Notes: generated by a model not told the origin, from the letters alone. 64,000 nt of DNA from Bacteroidales bacterium UBA4360 (GCA_002393945.1 DGSO01000013.1:152221-216220), one strand, 5' to 3'. Counted from the stretch's first letter, positions 25,593-36,031 are shown. Numbers and translations are program-made.

Positions 25593-26576
25593 ATGAGGAA
25601 GGTTAGAATCATAGCACTGGCGGCCCTCTGCGCCGTTGCCGTGGCAAGTACGGCCCAGCAGAAGCCCAGAGGCAACACCCCCCAGGAGACATATATTTAC
25701 ACATATTCAGACATCGCCGTTGCAGAAATGCAGCGTACAGGCGTTCCTGCAAGCATTACCCTTGCACAGGGCATCATAGAATCCGGCTCTGGTCTTTCCA
25801 CCCTTGCCGTCAACGGCAACAACCACTTCGGAATCAAGTGCCACAACTCCTGGAAAGGCGGCACCATGAGGATGGACGATGACAGGAAGAACGAATGCTT
25901 CCGCACATACAATACTCCCGAGGAGAGTTTTCGCGACCATTCCGACTTTCTCCGCTACCGCGACCGTTACAAATTCCTCTTCGACCTTGACAGGCGTGAC
26001 TACAAGGGCTGGGCTTTCGGCCTGAAGCAGGCAGGTTATGCCACGGACCCTTCCTACGCATCCAAGCTCATCCGCACCATAGAGGAGTATGACCTTTCCC
26101 GCTTTGACTTCCTCACAAATGAAGAGCTTTCTTCCATGCCGGCATCTCCAAGCAAGCTGGAGGAGCCCGTCGCAGTGAGGACCAGTGCAAGCTCCGGTCC
26201 CGCTCCCGTGCAGGAGGAGTTCCGCTTCTCGCTGAGCCGCGTGCTTTATTCCCTTAATGACGTAGCCTTCGTCTACGCCGGAGAGAACGATACCTACAAG
26301 TCCATCGCAAAGGAGCACAATCTGTTCCTCTTTGAGATTCTCCGTTTCAATGAGGTGAAGAAGGGCGCAGTAGTCAAGCCCGGAGATATTGTATATCTGG
26401 AAGCCAAGAAAAAGAAGGCTCCGAAGGGCCTTGAAATGTACATCGTAGCAGAGGACGGAGAAAATCTCCACGATATCTGCCAGCGTTTTGCAGTGAAGGA
26501 AAGCGCTATCAGGACACTCAATAAACTCGATGCCAATGCTTCACTCCTCGAAGGAGACATAATAAAACTGCGCTAG
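25593..26576 (+). CDS. Secreted N-acetylglucosaminidase/muramidase with LysM repeats
   Basis: 327-residue exported peptidoglycan hydrolase. The signal peptide is MRKVRIIALAALCAVAVASTAQ. The FlgJ-like glucosaminidase domain spans roughly residues 30-165, with LAQGIIESGSGLSTLA (the catalytic glutamate is in this stretch) and NNHFGIKCHNSWKG. Two LysM-like wall-binding repeats follow in the C-terminal third (VYAGENDTYKSIAKEHNLFLFEILRFN and VAEDGENLHDICQRFAVKESAIRTLN). It is four bases upstream of mltG, so two wall-cutting enzymes are made together. Confidence 0.92.
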   Translation: MRKVRIIALAALCAVAVASTAQQKPRGNTPQETYIYTYSDIAVAEMQRTGVPASITLAQGIIESGSGLSTLAVNGNNHFGIKCHNSWKGGTMRMDDDRKNECFRTYNTPEESFRDHSDFLRYRDRYKFLFDLDRRDYKGWAFGLKQAGYATDPSYASKLIRTIEEYDLSRFDFLTNEELSSMPASPSKLEEPVAVRTSASSGPAPVQEEFRFSLSRVLYSLNDVAFVYAGENDTYKSIAKEHNLFLFEILRFNEVKKGAVVKPGDIVYLEAKKKKAPKGLEMYIVAEDGENLHDICQRFAVKESAIRTLNKLDANASLLEGDIIKLR

Positions 26577-26580
26577 GAAA

Positions 26581-27585
26581 ATGAAGAAAGTCCTTGTTGG
26601 AATTCTTATGGTGGCGCTCCTTGCGGGCGCCATCGTCGCTTATGGGGTTTTATATGACCGGAAGGTCCCCAATTTCAAGGGGACTTCGGAGCTGTTTGTC
26701 TATCCGGGTATGGATGTGGCCCAGGTCACTGACAGCATTCTGGCAAGCGGCTGCGTGAAAAAGCCGCGCAGCCTCAGACGTGCCATGTCCACCGTGGAAT
26801 CAATTGCTCCCGGCCATTATACCATAGATTCTACATGTACCAGCATGTATGTCTCCCGCATGATTCACGGGGGCTGGCAGACGCCAGTCATGCTCACCCT
26901 TTCCGGCAGCATCCGCACATACAGGTCGCTGGCAAGGAAAATCGGCGGCCAGATGCTTGCCGATTCCGCGGCCATAGCGTCTTTCTGTGAGGATTCCCTG
27001 GGCTCTTTCGGCCTCGATACAGCCATGCTGTTCACGCGCATCATTCCAGACTCGTACCAGATGAAGTGGACATCGGCCCCGAGGGCAATCTTTGACCGCC
27101 TCACGAAGGAGGCCGACGCCTGGTGGACTCCGGAACGCCTTGCCGCCGCCAGGAAGCAGGGACTCACCAGAAATGAAGCGGTTACCCTGGCGTCCATCGT
27201 AGACGGCGAAACGCGTTATGTCCCCGAGCAGCCCACAATTGCGGGCGTATACCTTAACCGCCTCCATACCGGAATGAAACTTCAGGCCGATCCGACGATA
27301 GCATACTGCTACGGATATACCCTGAACCGTATTCTCAAGGTTCATCTCGAGGTCGATTCGCCATATAATACTTACAGGAATTACGGCCTTCCTCCGGGAC
27401 CCATTTCCTGTCCTTCAAAGACCTGCCTTGAGGCAGTCCTCCATCCGGCATCGCACAATTACATTTTCTTCTGTGCCGATCCATCCTTCAACGGTTCTCA
27501 CCGTTTTGCTGCAACCTATGCAGAACATCTTCTGAATGCTCGCGCCTTCCAGAAAGCGCTTACTGAACGTCAGAGAAACAGATGA
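26581..27585 (+). CDS. mltG: Endolytic murein transglycosylase MltG
   Basis: 334-residue YceG-like enzyme that cuts nascent glycan strands. A single N-terminal membrane helix (VLVGILMVALLAGAIVAYGVLY) precedes a LysM-like region and the catalytic domain, with ASIVDGET, VAGVYLNRL-type IAGVYLNRLHTGMKLQADPTIAY and SPYNTYRNYGLPPGPISCPS. The first acidic residue of the ASIVEKET-type motif is aspartate, while the second glutamate (in GET) is retained. It overlaps the rel gene by ATGA. Confidence 0.94.
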   Translation: MKKVLVGILMVALLAGAIVAYGVLYDRKVPNFKGTSELFVYPGMDVAQVTDSILASGCVKKPRSLRRAMSTVESIAPGHYTIDSTCTSMYVSRMIHGGWQTPVMLTLSGSIRTYRSLARKIGGQMLADSAAIASFCEDSLGSFGLDTAMLFTRIIPDSYQMKWTSAPRAIFDRLTKEADAWWTPERLAAARKQGLTRNEAVTLASIVDGETRYVPEQPTIAGVYLNRLHTGMKLQADPTIAYCYGYTLNRILKVHLEVDSPYNTYRNYGLPPGPISCPSKTCLEAVLHPASHNYIFFCADPSFNGSHRFAATYAEHLLNARAFQKALTERQRNR

Positions 27586-29684
27586 TGATGGAAACTTCAC
27601 TTACGGAAAAAGCCAGGGCCTGCGCCCTGGAGGCGTTGAAAGACCTGACCCGTCATGACGGTACCCCATTCATAGGGCACCCTGACGCCGTCGTGAAGAT
27701 AGTCAGGGAGGAAATCGGCCTGCCTGACGAATGTACCGCCGCCGTATATCTGCATGAGGCAAGCCGCATGGGAGGCTTCGTCGTGGAGCCGTCCGTGTGG
27801 GGAGAGACCATATGTACCCTGGTAGAAGGCCTGAACCACATCTCTACCATAAAGCCCAAGGACACGCGTCTGGAGGCGGAAAACTACAAGAAACTTATCA
27901 TCCAGTATTCTGCCGATCCGCGTGTTACCGTGCTCAAGCTCGCCGACCGTCTGGAGATAATGCGTTCCCTCAAGATCTTCCCCAAGGCCGACCGCGAACG
28001 CAAACAGCTCGAGACGCTCATGCTCTATATCCCGCTTGCCCATCAGCTTGGCCTGTACAACATGAAGCGGGAAATGGAGGATATCTACCTGTCATACGCA
28101 GAGCCTGAGAAGTACCGTCTCATTACCAACAAGCTCAAGGCTACGGAAAAGGACAGGGAAAAGCTCATGGCCGAGTTCATCGAGCCCCTCAAGTCCAAGC
28201 TGGATGCAGCCGGAATAAAGTATAAACTGAAGATACGCACCAAGGCAGCATACTCCATCTGGGCCAAGATGGAAAAGCAGAAAGTGCCTTTTGAGGGCGT
28301 ATATGACGTGTTTGCCATCCGTTTCATAATTGACTGCGACGGCGAAGACCACAAACTTGAGAAGGATCTTTGCTGGCAGGTGTACTCTTTCGTTACTGAG
28401 GAGTACGAACCTGATACGAAAAGGCTCAGGGACTGGATCTCCAATCCTAAGCCCAACGGCTACGAGAGTCTCCATATCACGGTCAAGAACAAGGAGGGCG
28501 CATATCTCGAGGTGCAGATCCGCACCAAGAGGATGGATGACATAGCAGAGAACGGCTTTGCATCCCACTGGTCCTACAAGGGTATCAAGCGAGAGGAGAC
28601 TATCGCTTCATGGCTGGGCTCCGCACGGTATGCCCTTGAGCATCCGGGCTCGGAAAATACCGAGGACCTGCCCCAGCCGCCGTCCAAGGAAATATTCGTA
28701 TTTACACCTTCTGGGGAACTGAGGATTCTTGCGGCAGGCTCCTCGGTGCTGGATTTTGCATTCGGCATACATACAAATATAGGCGCCCATTGCGTCGGCG
28801 CCAAGGTGAACGGGAAGGCGGTATCTATCAAGGAGAAGCTTCATACGGGCGACGTGGTGGAGATCCTGACCTCCAAAAACCAGCGCCCCAATCAGGACTG
28901 GCTTGCCCTTGTGGTGTCTTCCAAGGCCCGTTCAAAAGTGAAACAGGCCCTTGCGGCCCAGGAGCAGTCACGTGCCGCAGACGGCAGGGAACTGCTGGAA
29001 AGGCGCCTTAGAAACTGGAAGCTGGAGCTTCCGGACGACATGCTCACCGAATTCCGCAAGAAGTATGGCTTTTCCTCCCTTACGAATTTTTATGCGGCAA
29101 TAGGGGAGGGTTCGCTGGATGTGAATACCGTCAAGGATTTCATCCTTTCGGAGGAGCAGCGCCATGCTGAATCAATCGAGGCTGCAGAGGCAGCCCAGGC
29201 CGCTGCCAAGGCATCCCGTACATTCGAGTCCAAGGACGATATACTTGTTCTCAATGCACGAGACGTCAAAGGTATCGATTATAAGATGGCCCGCTGTTGC
29301 AATCCGGTTTTCGGCGATGACGTCTTCGGGTTTGTGACACGTACAGACGGCATCAAGATTCACAGAATCACCTGTCCCAATGCCTCAAGGCTCCTGGAGC
29401 TGTTCCCATACCGTATCCAGAAGGTCCGCTGGGCCGATTCCTCCTCCGGGAACTTCCAGGTCACTCTCAAGGTGGTTGCCGTCGAGGAGAGCGCATCGGC
29501 CCGGATACTGGAGGTAATAGGCCAGTTCAAGGCGTCCATCAGGAGTTTTACAGTGAATGAAAACAGGCGCAGCGGCACCTGGGAGATGTCCATGAAGATT
29601 TCCGTCCCGTCCAATCTCGAGCTGGACAAGGTGGTATCGCAGCTTCGCGCCGCAAGGCATGTCGTGAAAGTGACAAGGATATGA
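27582..29684 (+). CDS. RelA/SpoT-family (p)ppGpp synthetase with degenerate hydrolase domain
   Basis: 700-residue long RSH protein of the stringent response. The synthetase domain looks intact ([53 protein letters not shown]), followed by a TGS domain ([26 protein letters not shown]) and a C-terminal ACT domain. The N-terminal HD hydrolase domain is damaged: the HD pair is HE at 58-59, no following ED is seen, and the canonical ADRLHNMR is ADRLEIMR (121-128), losing the asparagine. It is therefore probably synthetase-only, like RelA. Three ATG codons in a row begin the gene; the first overlaps the mltG stop. It also overlaps uvrB by ATGA. Confidence 0.92.
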   Translation: MMMETSLTEKARACALEALKDLTRHDGTPFIGHPDAVVKIVREEIGLPDECTAAVYLHEASRMGGFVVEPSVWGETICTLVEGLNHISTIKPKDTRLEAENYKKLIIQYSADPRVTVLKLADRLEIMRSLKIFPKADRERKQLETLMLYIPLAHQLGLYNMKREMEDIYLSYAEPEKYRLITNKLKATEKDREKLMAEFIEPLKSKLDAAGIKYKLKIRTKAAYSIWAKMEKQKVPFEGVYDVFAIRFIIDCDGEDHKLEKDLCWQVYSFVTEEYEPDTKRLRDWISNPKPNGYESLHITVKNKEGAYLEVQIRTKRMDDIAENGFASHWSYKGIKREETIASWLGSARYALEHPGSENTEDLPQPPSKEIFVFTPSGELRILAAGSSVLDFAFGIHTNIGAHCVGAKVNGKAVSIKEKLHTGDVVEILTSKNQRPNQDWLALVVSSKARSKVKQALAAQEQSRAADGRELLERRLRNWKLELPDDMLTEFRKKYGFSSLTNFYAAIGEGSLDVNTVKDFILSEEQRHAESIEAAEAAQAAAKASRTFESKDDILVLNARDVKGIDYKMARCCNPVFGDDVFGFVTRTDGIKIHRITCPNASRLLELFPYRIQKVRWADSSSGNFQVTLKVVAVEESASARILEVIGQFKASIRSFTVNENRRSGTWEMSMKISVPSNLELDKVVSQLRAARHVVKVTRI

Positions 29685-31873
29685 AATTCCGTATAAATTC
29701 TGAATATAAACCCTCGGGAGACCAGCCAGAGGCCATTGACGGCCTTGTGAAGGCTCTGAGCCAGGGAGTGAACGACGTTACCCTGCTGGGTGTGACCGGC
29801 AGCGGAAAGACGTTCACCATGGCAAATGTAATCGAGCGCCTGCAGCGTCCGGCCCTCATTTTGAGCCATAACAAGACGCTGGCAGCCCAGCTTTACGGGG
29901 AGTTCAAAGCCTTTTTCCCGGACAATGCAGTGGAGTATTTCGTCTCTTACTATGACTATTATCAGCCGGAGGCATATATCCCCACTACGGATACCTACAT
30001 TGAGAAGGATCTTTCCATAAACGACAAGATAGACGAGCTCAGGGTAAGTGCGGCATCGGCCCTTATGAGCGGCAGGCGCGACGTGATTGTAATCAGCTCG
30101 GTGTCCTGCCTGTACGGCATCGGCAATCCGGAAGATTTTCACGATCAGACGGTTACCGTCCAGAAAGGGCAGGCCATGTCAATGACAAGGCTGCTTTACA
30201 AACTGGTGGACGCTCTCTACTACAGGACTGAGACCGATTTCAAGCGCGGCTCTTTCCGCGTGCGTGGAGACACCGTGGACATTTTCCTCGGCGGTGCCGA
30301 TTATGCCGTGCGCATCGAATTCTTCGGGGACGAGGTGGACGGCATAGCCCTTATCGATCCGGTAACCGGAGCCATTTTCGAGAGGCTCGACAAAATTGAC
30401 CTTTATCCCGCCAAGAACTTCATCACTTCCAAGGAAAAGGGTGCAAAGGCGGTGCTGCAGATTCAGGACGACCTTATAAAGCAGGTGGAGTATTTCGAAT
30501 CCATCGGCAAGTTTCTTGAGGCTAAACGCCTGAAGCAGAGGGTGGAATACGACATGGAGATGATTAAGGAGATGGGGTACTGTCCCGGGGTAGAGAATTA
30601 TTCTAGGTATTTCGACGGCCGCAAACCGGGGGAGAGGCCTTTCACGCTGATAGACTATTTCCCCAAGGACTTTGTATGCTTCATCGACGAAAGCCACGTG
30701 ACGCTGCCACAGATAAGGGCTATGTTCGGCGGTGACCACTCCCGTAAGGAAACTCTGGTGGAGTACGGATTCCGCCTTCCTGCTGCAAGTGACAACAGGC
30801 CTCTGACCTTCGATGAATTCGAGGCCGTGACGGGACAGAAAGTCTACGTCAGCGCAACTCCTTCGGATTACGAACTGGAAAAGAGCGAAGGCCTTGTGGT
30901 AGAGCAGATTGTGCGGCCTACCGGTCTTCTGGACCCTCCTATCGAAGTGCGCCCCACAAAGAACCAGGTGGACGACCTGATGGAAGAGATACGCGTACGC
31001 GCCGCCAAGGACGAGCGCGTCCTTGTAACGACGCTGACAAAACGCATGGCGGAAGAACTGGACAGCTACTTCACCAAAATGGGCGTCCGCTGCCGCTACA
31101 TCCATTCCGATGTCGATACTGCCGAACGTGTGGAAATCATCGAGGATTTCAAGAACGGACTTTTCGACGTTCTCATCGGCGTAAACCTTCTGAGGGAAGG
31201 CCTTGATATACCCACCGTTTCGCTTGTCGCCATCCTCGATGCCGACAAAGAGGGCTTCCTCCGAAGCGGCAGGGCCCTTACCCAGACTGCAGGCCGTGCC
31301 GCCCGCAACGTCAACGGCCTCGTAATAATGTATGCCGATACCATTACCCGTTCCATGGATGAAACCATCCGCGAAACGGCCCGCCGCCGTGCAAAGCAGC
31401 AGGAGTATAACCAGCTTCACGGAATTACCCCCACCCAGGTGCAGGTGCGCTCCAATATCCTTGTGAGCGAGCTTGTTACGACCAAGGAGGATACTTCACA
31501 TATCAGCGGTTTCCTGAACCCTGCGCTCAAGAACAGCGTTACCGGCCATGTGAGCGCCAAGGATTCCGTATCCGACCCTACTTATGTGCCGAGTGCCAGC
31601 GAGCTGGGCTCAGGAGACGTCTCTGTAGGTTTGGGCCATGATGCCGTGAGGGAAAGCAAATCGGCCTATGTGGACGGATACATCGCCGCAGACCTTGCAG
31701 CCGTGCTCCAGGACCCCGTAATACGTTCGATGTCGCGTGAACAGGTAGAGAAGGCAGCTGCGGAATCGCGCCGCAAGATGCAGAAAGCCGCGGCAGACCT
31801 TGATTTCACAGCAGCAGCACGTTACCGCGATGAGATGTGGGCCCTTGAGGAGTATCTGAAGGTATGGCGTTGA
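29681..31873 (+). CDS. uvrB: Excinuclease ABC subunit B
   Basis: 730-residue DNA-damage recognition helicase of nucleotide excision repair. Walker A is GVTGSGKT at about 38-45; the beta-hairpin [12 protein letters not shown], the DEAH-like [10 protein letters not shown], motif [25 protein letters not shown] and motif [11 protein letters not shown] are all present. The C-terminal UVR domain is [25 protein letters not shown]. The family norm is about 670 residues; the excess is a Ser/Gly-rich linker of roughly 100 residues between the helicase core and the UVR domain. It is the last gene of the chain from 25593. Confidence 0.96.
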   Translation: MKFRINSEYKPSGDQPEAIDGLVKALSQGVNDVTLLGVTGSGKTFTMANVIERLQRPALILSHNKTLAAQLYGEFKAFFPDNAVEYFVSYYDYYQPEAYIPTTDTYIEKDLSINDKIDELRVSAASALMSGRRDVIVISSVSCLYGIGNPEDFHDQTVTVQKGQAMSMTRLLYKLVDALYYRTETDFKRGSFRVRGDTVDIFLGGADYAVRIEFFGDEVDGIALIDPVTGAIFERLDKIDLYPAKNFITSKEKGAKAVLQIQDDLIKQVEYFESIGKFLEAKRLKQRVEYDMEMIKEMGYCPGVENYSRYFDGRKPGERPFTLIDYFPKDFVCFIDESHVTLPQIRAMFGGDHSRKETLVEYGFRLPAASDNRPLTFDEFEAVTGQKVYVSATPSDYELEKSEGLVVEQIVRPTGLLDPPIEVRPTKNQVDDLMEEIRVRAAKDERVLVTTLTKRMAEELDSYFTKMGVRCRYIHSDVDTAERVEIIEDFKNGLFDVLIGVNLLREGLDIPTVSLVAILDADKEGFLRSGRALTQTAGRAARNVNGLVIMYADTITRSMDETIRETARRRAKQQEYNQLHGITPTQVQVRSNILVSELVTTKEDTSHISGFLNPALKNSVTGHVSAKDSVSDPTYVPSASELGSGDVSVGLGHDAVRESKSAYVDGYIAADLAAVLQDPVIRSMSREQVEKAAAESRRKMQKAAADLDFTAAARYRDEMWALEEYLKVWR

Positions 31874-31895
31874 TATTAAATTTTTTTCAAATAAG

Positions 31896-31927
31896 TTTGG
31901 TGGTGTGAAAAATAATGCGTAAATTTG
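31896..31927 (+). promoter_or_regulatory. Promoter of the OmpA-family gene
   Basis: TTTG (31896-31899), 20 bases, TAAATTTG (31920-31927), about 45 bases before the ATG. The strong match fits an abundant envelope protein. Confidence 0.85.
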
Positions 31928-31972
31928 CGGTTGTAGTGATTTAAGGCAAAACTAAAAACATTATACTCTATT

Positions 31973-33205
31973 ATGAAAAGTATGAAAACATTCTTTGGAG
32001 TTCTTGCTGCAGCAAGCCTCCTCTTCTCTGTGAACGCTTTCGCTCAGGAGAATGCAAACCGTGACGAGAACGGCAACGTCGTTCGCGGTCCTTACGAGAC
32101 CAACGCTCTCGGTGACAACTGGTTCGTTGGTGGTGCTATCGGTGCCAACTCTACTTGGAACTGGAAGAATACAGGTAAGATTCCTTTCGTTACCGCTCCT
32201 GGTCTTGCAATCGACCTCACTGTAGGTAAGTGGATTTCTCCTGAATGGGGCTTTGGTTTCCGCTGGAGCGGTCTTACCAACGATGTGCCCTACACAACCA
32301 ATCCCTTCACTTATCCTCTGTTTGGAAATGCCCAGAGCCAGTTTACCGCTGACTTCCTCATCAACATGTCAAGCCTTATCGACGGTTATATGGAGTCTCG
32401 CACTTGGACTTGGGTAATGTATCCTTTTGCCGGTATTGAGTTCTATGGCAACTGGAATCCTCTCAAAGCAAATCATGAGTGGATACTTGGTCTCGGCTCA
32501 AAGGTGTTCTGGCATCCTGAGTGGATCGGTGAAAAGTGGGATCTCACCATCGACAACCGCTTCGGCATGACTCCTGATGCTGCTATCGCTCCCAATGATG
32601 GCGGATTGATCGACTTCCCCTTCGCACTTACCATCGGTGCTGCTTACAAGATTGGCAAGAGCGGTTTCCAGCGTCACAGCAGCGTAGTTCCTGCTATCAT
32701 CCCTGTTCCTTTCACCACCGAACAGTATGAAGACCTCAGCGGTAAGGTTGCAGAGCTCGAGAAGGAAAACGCAGCTCTCAAGGACAAGATCGCAGCCCTC
32801 GAGAATGAGGTTGCTCCTCTCCGTCAGCTCGTAAACGGCCAGACCTACCTCTATGACAACGGCACCTTCACTGCAGTTGATGCAGCCGCCGGCGCCCCTG
32901 TCACCCTCTACTTCGACTGCGGCAGCGCTACCCTCAGCGCTCGTGAAAAGGCTCACTTCGAGTACTTCACCAAGAACGTTGTCAACGAGAACACCAAGCT
33001 CTCCGTCAACGGTTACGCAGACAAGCAGACCGGTTCCGCAAAGCGCAACCAGCAGCTCTCCGAGCAGCGCGTAAAGACTGTTGTTGACCTCCTCAAGAAG
33101 GCAGGCGCAGCTGAAGAAAACATCGAGAGCGCAGCTCACGGTGCAACCGTACAGCCTTTCGACAGCGCAGCTAAGAACCGCGTAGTTACCATCGAGGTTA
33201 AGTAA
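31973..33205 (+). CDS. OmpA-family outer-membrane protein
   Basis: 410-residue envelope protein. The signal peptide ends ...FSVNAFAQ; residues of about 45-245 alternate like an outer-membrane beta-barrel rich in Trp, Tyr and Phe. A coiled-coil stretch, LSGKVAELEKENAALKDKIAALENEV, leads into the peptidoglycan-binding OmpA domain, with VTLYFDCGSATLSAREKAHFEY, LSVNGYADKQTGSAKRNQQLSEQRVKTV and KNRVVTIEV. The family usually has VIHF-type strands and NxxLSxxRA as here. Strongly biased codons and an ideal promoter suggest high expression. It has its own terminator, so it is a single-gene transcript. Confidence 0.92.
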   Translation: MKSMKTFFGVLAAASLLFSVNAFAQENANRDENGNVVRGPYETNALGDNWFVGGAIGANSTWNWKNTGKIPFVTAPGLAIDLTVGKWISPEWGFGFRWSGLTNDVPYTTNPFTYPLFGNAQSQFTADFLINMSSLIDGYMESRTWTWVMYPFAGIEFYGNWNPLKANHEWILGLGSKVFWHPEWIGEKWDLTIDNRFGMTPDAAIAPNDGGLIDFPFALTIGAAYKIGKSGFQRHSSVVPAIIPVPFTTEQYEDLSGKVAELEKENAALKDKIAALENEVAPLRQLVNGQTYLYDNGTFTAVDAAAGAPVTLYFDCGSATLSAREKAHFEYFTKNVVNENTKLSVNGYADKQTGSAKRNQQLSEQRVKTVVDLLKKAGAAEENIESAAHGATVQPFDSAAKNRVVTIEVK

Positions 33206-33226
33206 TTTAACTTAAAGATTACATTT

Positions 33227-33258
33227 AAAGCATCTCCTTCGGGAGGTGCTTTTTTTTT
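33227..33258 (+). terminator. Terminator of the OmpA-family gene
   Basis: AAAGCATCTCC and GGAGGTGCTTT pair around a TTCG tetraloop, followed by a run of T to 33258. The next promoter begins three bases later. Confidence 0.9.
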
Positions 33259-33260
33259 AC

Positions 33261-33268
33261 TATCTTTG
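33261..33268 (+). promoter_or_regulatory. -7 box of the agmatine deiminase gene
   Basis: TATCTTTG, seven bases before the ATG, placed directly behind the preceding terminator. The 21 bases from here to the second codon recur exactly upstream of the HAD gene (minus strand, 36039-36019). Confidence 0.65.
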
Positions 33269-33275
33269 CAGCGTT

Positions 33276-34316
33276 ATGAGACTACCGGCAGAATGGGAAA
33301 AACAGGGCTTTGTGCAGCTCACATGGCCACATAAGGATTCACTTTGGTATGAAGTGGAAAAGGTTCAGCTTTGCTATACCAAGATAGCGGAAGCTATTCT
33401 TAGGTATGAGCCGCTTGTGATAGTCGGCAGGTCAGAGGCCGAATGCCGTCAGGACCTTGCTCGCTGCGCGAATGAACTTGGTCTTTCACTGGACATTGAC
33501 GCTATCCGCTTTGCAGAGTGTGACATCAATGACACCTGGGCCCGCGACCATGGTGGTATATCTGTTCTGGGGGCCGACGGAAGCAAGTACGTCCTGGATT
33601 TCGTGTTCAACGGTTGGGGACTTAAATTCGCTGCCGACCTTGACAACCAGATTACCCGCGGGATGTTCTCCCAGGGCGTTTTCGCCTCTGATGTGAAGCG
33701 TGTTGACATGAGGCCGTATGTCCTAGAAGGCGGCAGCATCGACACTGACGGCGAAGGTTCGCTGCTTACCACCACGGAGTGTCTTACATCTCTTAACAGG
33801 AACGAATACCTTACTAAAGAGGAGATTGAGAAGCATCTGTCCAAAGCCTTCGGCCTCAAGCGTATACTTTGGCTGGATCATGGTACTATAGCAGGGGATG
33901 ACACGGACAGCCACGTCGATATCCTGGCCAGATTCTGCAGCAATGACACCATAGCGTATACCTCCTGCGATGATCCTTCCGATGAGAATTATGCGTCGCT
34001 CAAGGCCATGGAAGAGCAGCTCAAAACCTTCCGTACGCTTGATGGAAAGCCATACAGACTTGTTGCTCTGCCGCTGCCTGACGCAATGTACCTGGACGAT
34101 TACCGCCTTCCCGGTTCATACGCCAATTTCCTCATCATAAACGGCGCTGTACTCGTGCCTGGAGCAGGATCTGCCAAGGATGCCCAGGTAGAAGAAACGC
34201 TCCGGAAAGTATTCCCGGAGCGTAATATCGAGGTGATAGACTGCAGGCCTCTTCTTTCAGGCCACGGCGGGCTTCACTGCATCACGATGAATTATCCTGA
34301 AGGCTACTTGGCGTAG
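33276..34316 (+). CDS. aguA: Agmatine deiminase (PAD_porph family)
   Basis: 346-residue guanidino-modifying enzyme that turns agmatine into N-carbamoylputrescine and ammonia. Landmarks are ECDINDTWARDHGGI, YVLEGGSIDTDGEGSLLTT, LDHGTIAGDDTDSHVDILARF and the catalytic cysteine in GHGGLHCITMNYP. ATG 33276 is chosen: it follows the promoter box and starts the family sequence MRLPAEWEKQ; the in-frame extension upstream lies in the terminator. The enzyme for the next step is encoded convergently, and the two genes overlap by 13 bases at their 3' ends. Confidence 0.93.
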   Translation: MRLPAEWEKQGFVQLTWPHKDSLWYEVEKVQLCYTKIAEAILRYEPLVIVGRSEAECRQDLARCANELGLSLDIDAIRFAECDINDTWARDHGGISVLGADGSKYVLDFVFNGWGLKFAADLDNQITRGMFSQGVFASDVKRVDMRPYVLEGGSIDTDGEGSLLTTTECLTSLNRNEYLTKEEIEKHLSKAFGLKRILWLDHGTIAGDDTDSHVDILARFCSNDTIAYTSCDDPSDENYASLKAMEEQLKTFRTLDGKPYRLVALPLPDAMYLDDYRLPGSYANFLIINGAVLVPGAGSAKDAQVEETLRKVFPERNIEVIDCRPLLSGHGGLHCITMNYPEGYLA

Positions 34317-35188
34317 CGTTTCAGCAGGTTGTCATAAGCGTCTATGCGGCGGTCTCTAAGGAAGGGCCAGCCGCGGCGTACGTATTCGCACTGTTCAAGA
34401 TCCAGTTCTACTACATGCACGCCTTCTTCTGACTTTTCGAATTCTGTCAGAAGCTCTCCCTGGGCACCTGTAATGAATGAGTGCCCCCAGAAATCAATGC
34501 CGGTTGAATGGCCTGTAGGATCGGGTTCTATGCCTGTGCGGTTTGCGGTTATGACAGGAAGACCGTTTGCGACGGCGTGTCCTCTCTGTACAAGCTGCCA
34601 GGCCTGTCTCTGCTGGGCCTGTTCCCAGTCGGGGTCTGTGGGGACTCCGCCGATAGCTGTAGGATAAATGAGCATCTCTGCCCCGCTCAGGGCCATAAGG
34701 CGGGCGGCTTCCGGATACCACTGGTCCCAGCATACAAGAACGCCCAGCGTGCCGACAGATGTCTTTATCGGCTCAAAGCCAAGGTCTCCGGGGGTGAAGT
34801 AGAACTTCTCGTAGAAGAGAGGGTCGTCCGGAATGTGCATCTTGCGGTACTTGCCGGCAATCGTTCCGTCTTTTTCGAGAACGACGGCCGTGTTGTGATA
34901 GATGCCGGGTGCGCGGCGTTCAAACAGCGAGAGAACAAGGACTATTCCAAGTTCCTTTGCAATGGCTCCGAACCTTTCTGTGGAAGGTCCGGGAATGGGT
35001 TCGGCAAGGTCACAGAGCTTGGCATTCTCTTCTTGACAGAAATATAAGCTGTTGTGAAGTTCTTGAAGTACAACGAGTTCTGCGCCCTTATCGGCAGCGT
35101 TTCTTATGTTTGCTTCCAGTTTCTTGATGTTGTCCTCTATAGAGGCGGAGCAGCTCTGCTGTATGAGCCCGACTTTCAACTTTCTCAT
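34304..35188 (-). CDS. aguB: N-carbamoylputrescine amidase
   Basis: 294-residue nitrilase-superfamily enzyme that hydrolyses N-carbamoylputrescine to putrescine. The catalytic triad Glu-Lys-Cys lies in VLQELHNSLYF, GKYRKMHIPDD and GVLVCWDQWYPEAARL; IGGVPTDPDWEQAQQRQAWQLVQRGHA is characteristic of the AguB subgroup. With the neighbouring agmatine deiminase it completes agmatine-to-putrescine conversion. It overlaps the HAD gene upstream by ATGA and the convergent aguA by 13 bases. Confidence 0.94.
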   Translation of the reverse strand: MRKLKVGLIQQSCSASIEDNIKKLEANIRNAADKGAELVVLQELHNSLYFCQEENAKLCDLAEPIPGPSTERFGAIAKELGIVLVLSLFERRAPGIYHNTAVVLEKDGTIAGKYRKMHIPDDPLFYEKFYFTPGDLGFEPIKTSVGTLGVLVCWDQWYPEAARLMALSGAEMLIYPTAIGGVPTDPDWEQAQQRQAWQLVQRGHAVANGLPVITANRTGIEPDPTGHSTGIDFWGHSFITGAQGELLTEFEKSEEGVHVVELDLEQCEYVRRGWPFLRDRRIDAYDNLLKRYAK

Positions 35189-36024
35189 TTGTATCGTGTA
35201 AACTGTTTGAGTTCCGTATCGGCCTTTACCTTATCTATGATTGAGCATACGAGGCGGAAGGTCCTTGAATCCTTAGTATAGCTTGCCGGGGTGATGAAGT
35301 TCGCCCTTCCCTGGCGGAGCAGCTTGCGTGCGTTCTCCTTCTTTCCGGGACGTGAAGGATCGAAAACGGCAATGGCGTTACCTCCGAACATGTTTACGAG
35401 TTTCATGGAGGGAACGTCGGTCTCTCCGTCGCCGAAGTAAATCATGTTGGTGAAGGGGATGCGTTTTGCATCATCGGCAAGGGATTCATTCACCTTGACG
35501 GCGTCGCGGGAAGAGAAGATGCCTTTCTGTATCTTGAACAGATACTGGGTCTTTGCGGTATAATCGACTGCGATTCCGGGCCATTCGGCTTCTCCGTTCT
35601 CGTCATAGATGAAACTGCCGGCGAAGATATGCTTGAATTCTTTTGCGATGGGAGAACCTTCAATGATTTCCGTGAGGCCCGATGAATTGATATAGTGTTC
35701 TACGATTACGTCGTGGGCTTTGCCATACTCGTTCACGTTCTTGAACCAGTCACGTACACCGTCGTAGAGTTTAATGTCGGCACCGTATTTCTTGAAGTCC
35801 TCCCTGGTGAGCTTTATGCCGCTTTTTCTGGCCTCGTCGAACATCAATTTCATATAGGCCAATATGTTGGAGGCATCCTGACCCTTGGCTATTCCGTCGC
35901 TTTTCGACCAGAACTCTTCGGGGGTCTGGCCGATTGCCTGGATAAAGCCGAACTCCTGCATGTTTCCGGGGGAAAGAGTCCCGTCGAAGTCGTAAATAAG
36001 TGCAACTATCGGTTTTCTTCTCAT
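35185..36024 (-). CDS. HAD-superfamily hydrolase
   Basis: 279-residue phosphohydrolase of unknown substrate. Motif I is IYDFDGTLSPG (aspartate nucleophile), the serine/threonine motif II is probably in HYINSSGL, and motif III/IV is FGDGETDVPSMKL. A cap of about 80 residues separates motifs I and II. It is coupled to aguB by ATGA, which could mean a role in polyamine or nitrogen metabolism, but nothing in the sequence proves it. Its promoter and leader are identical over 21 bases to those of aguA. Confidence 0.85.
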   Translation of the reverse strand: MRRKPIVALIYDFDGTLSPGNMQEFGFIQAIGQTPEEFWSKSDGIAKGQDASNILAYMKLMFDEARKSGIKLTREDFKKYGADIKLYDGVRDWFKNVNEYGKAHDVIVEHYINSSGLTEIIEGSPIAKEFKHIFAGSFIYDENGEAEWPGIAVDYTAKTQYLFKIQKGIFSSRDAVKVNESLADDAKRIPFTNMIYFGDGETDVPSMKLVNMFGGNAIAVFDPSRPGKKENARKLLRQGRANFITPASYTKDSRTFRLVCSIIDKVKADTELKQFTRYK

Positions 36025-36031
36025 AACGCTG

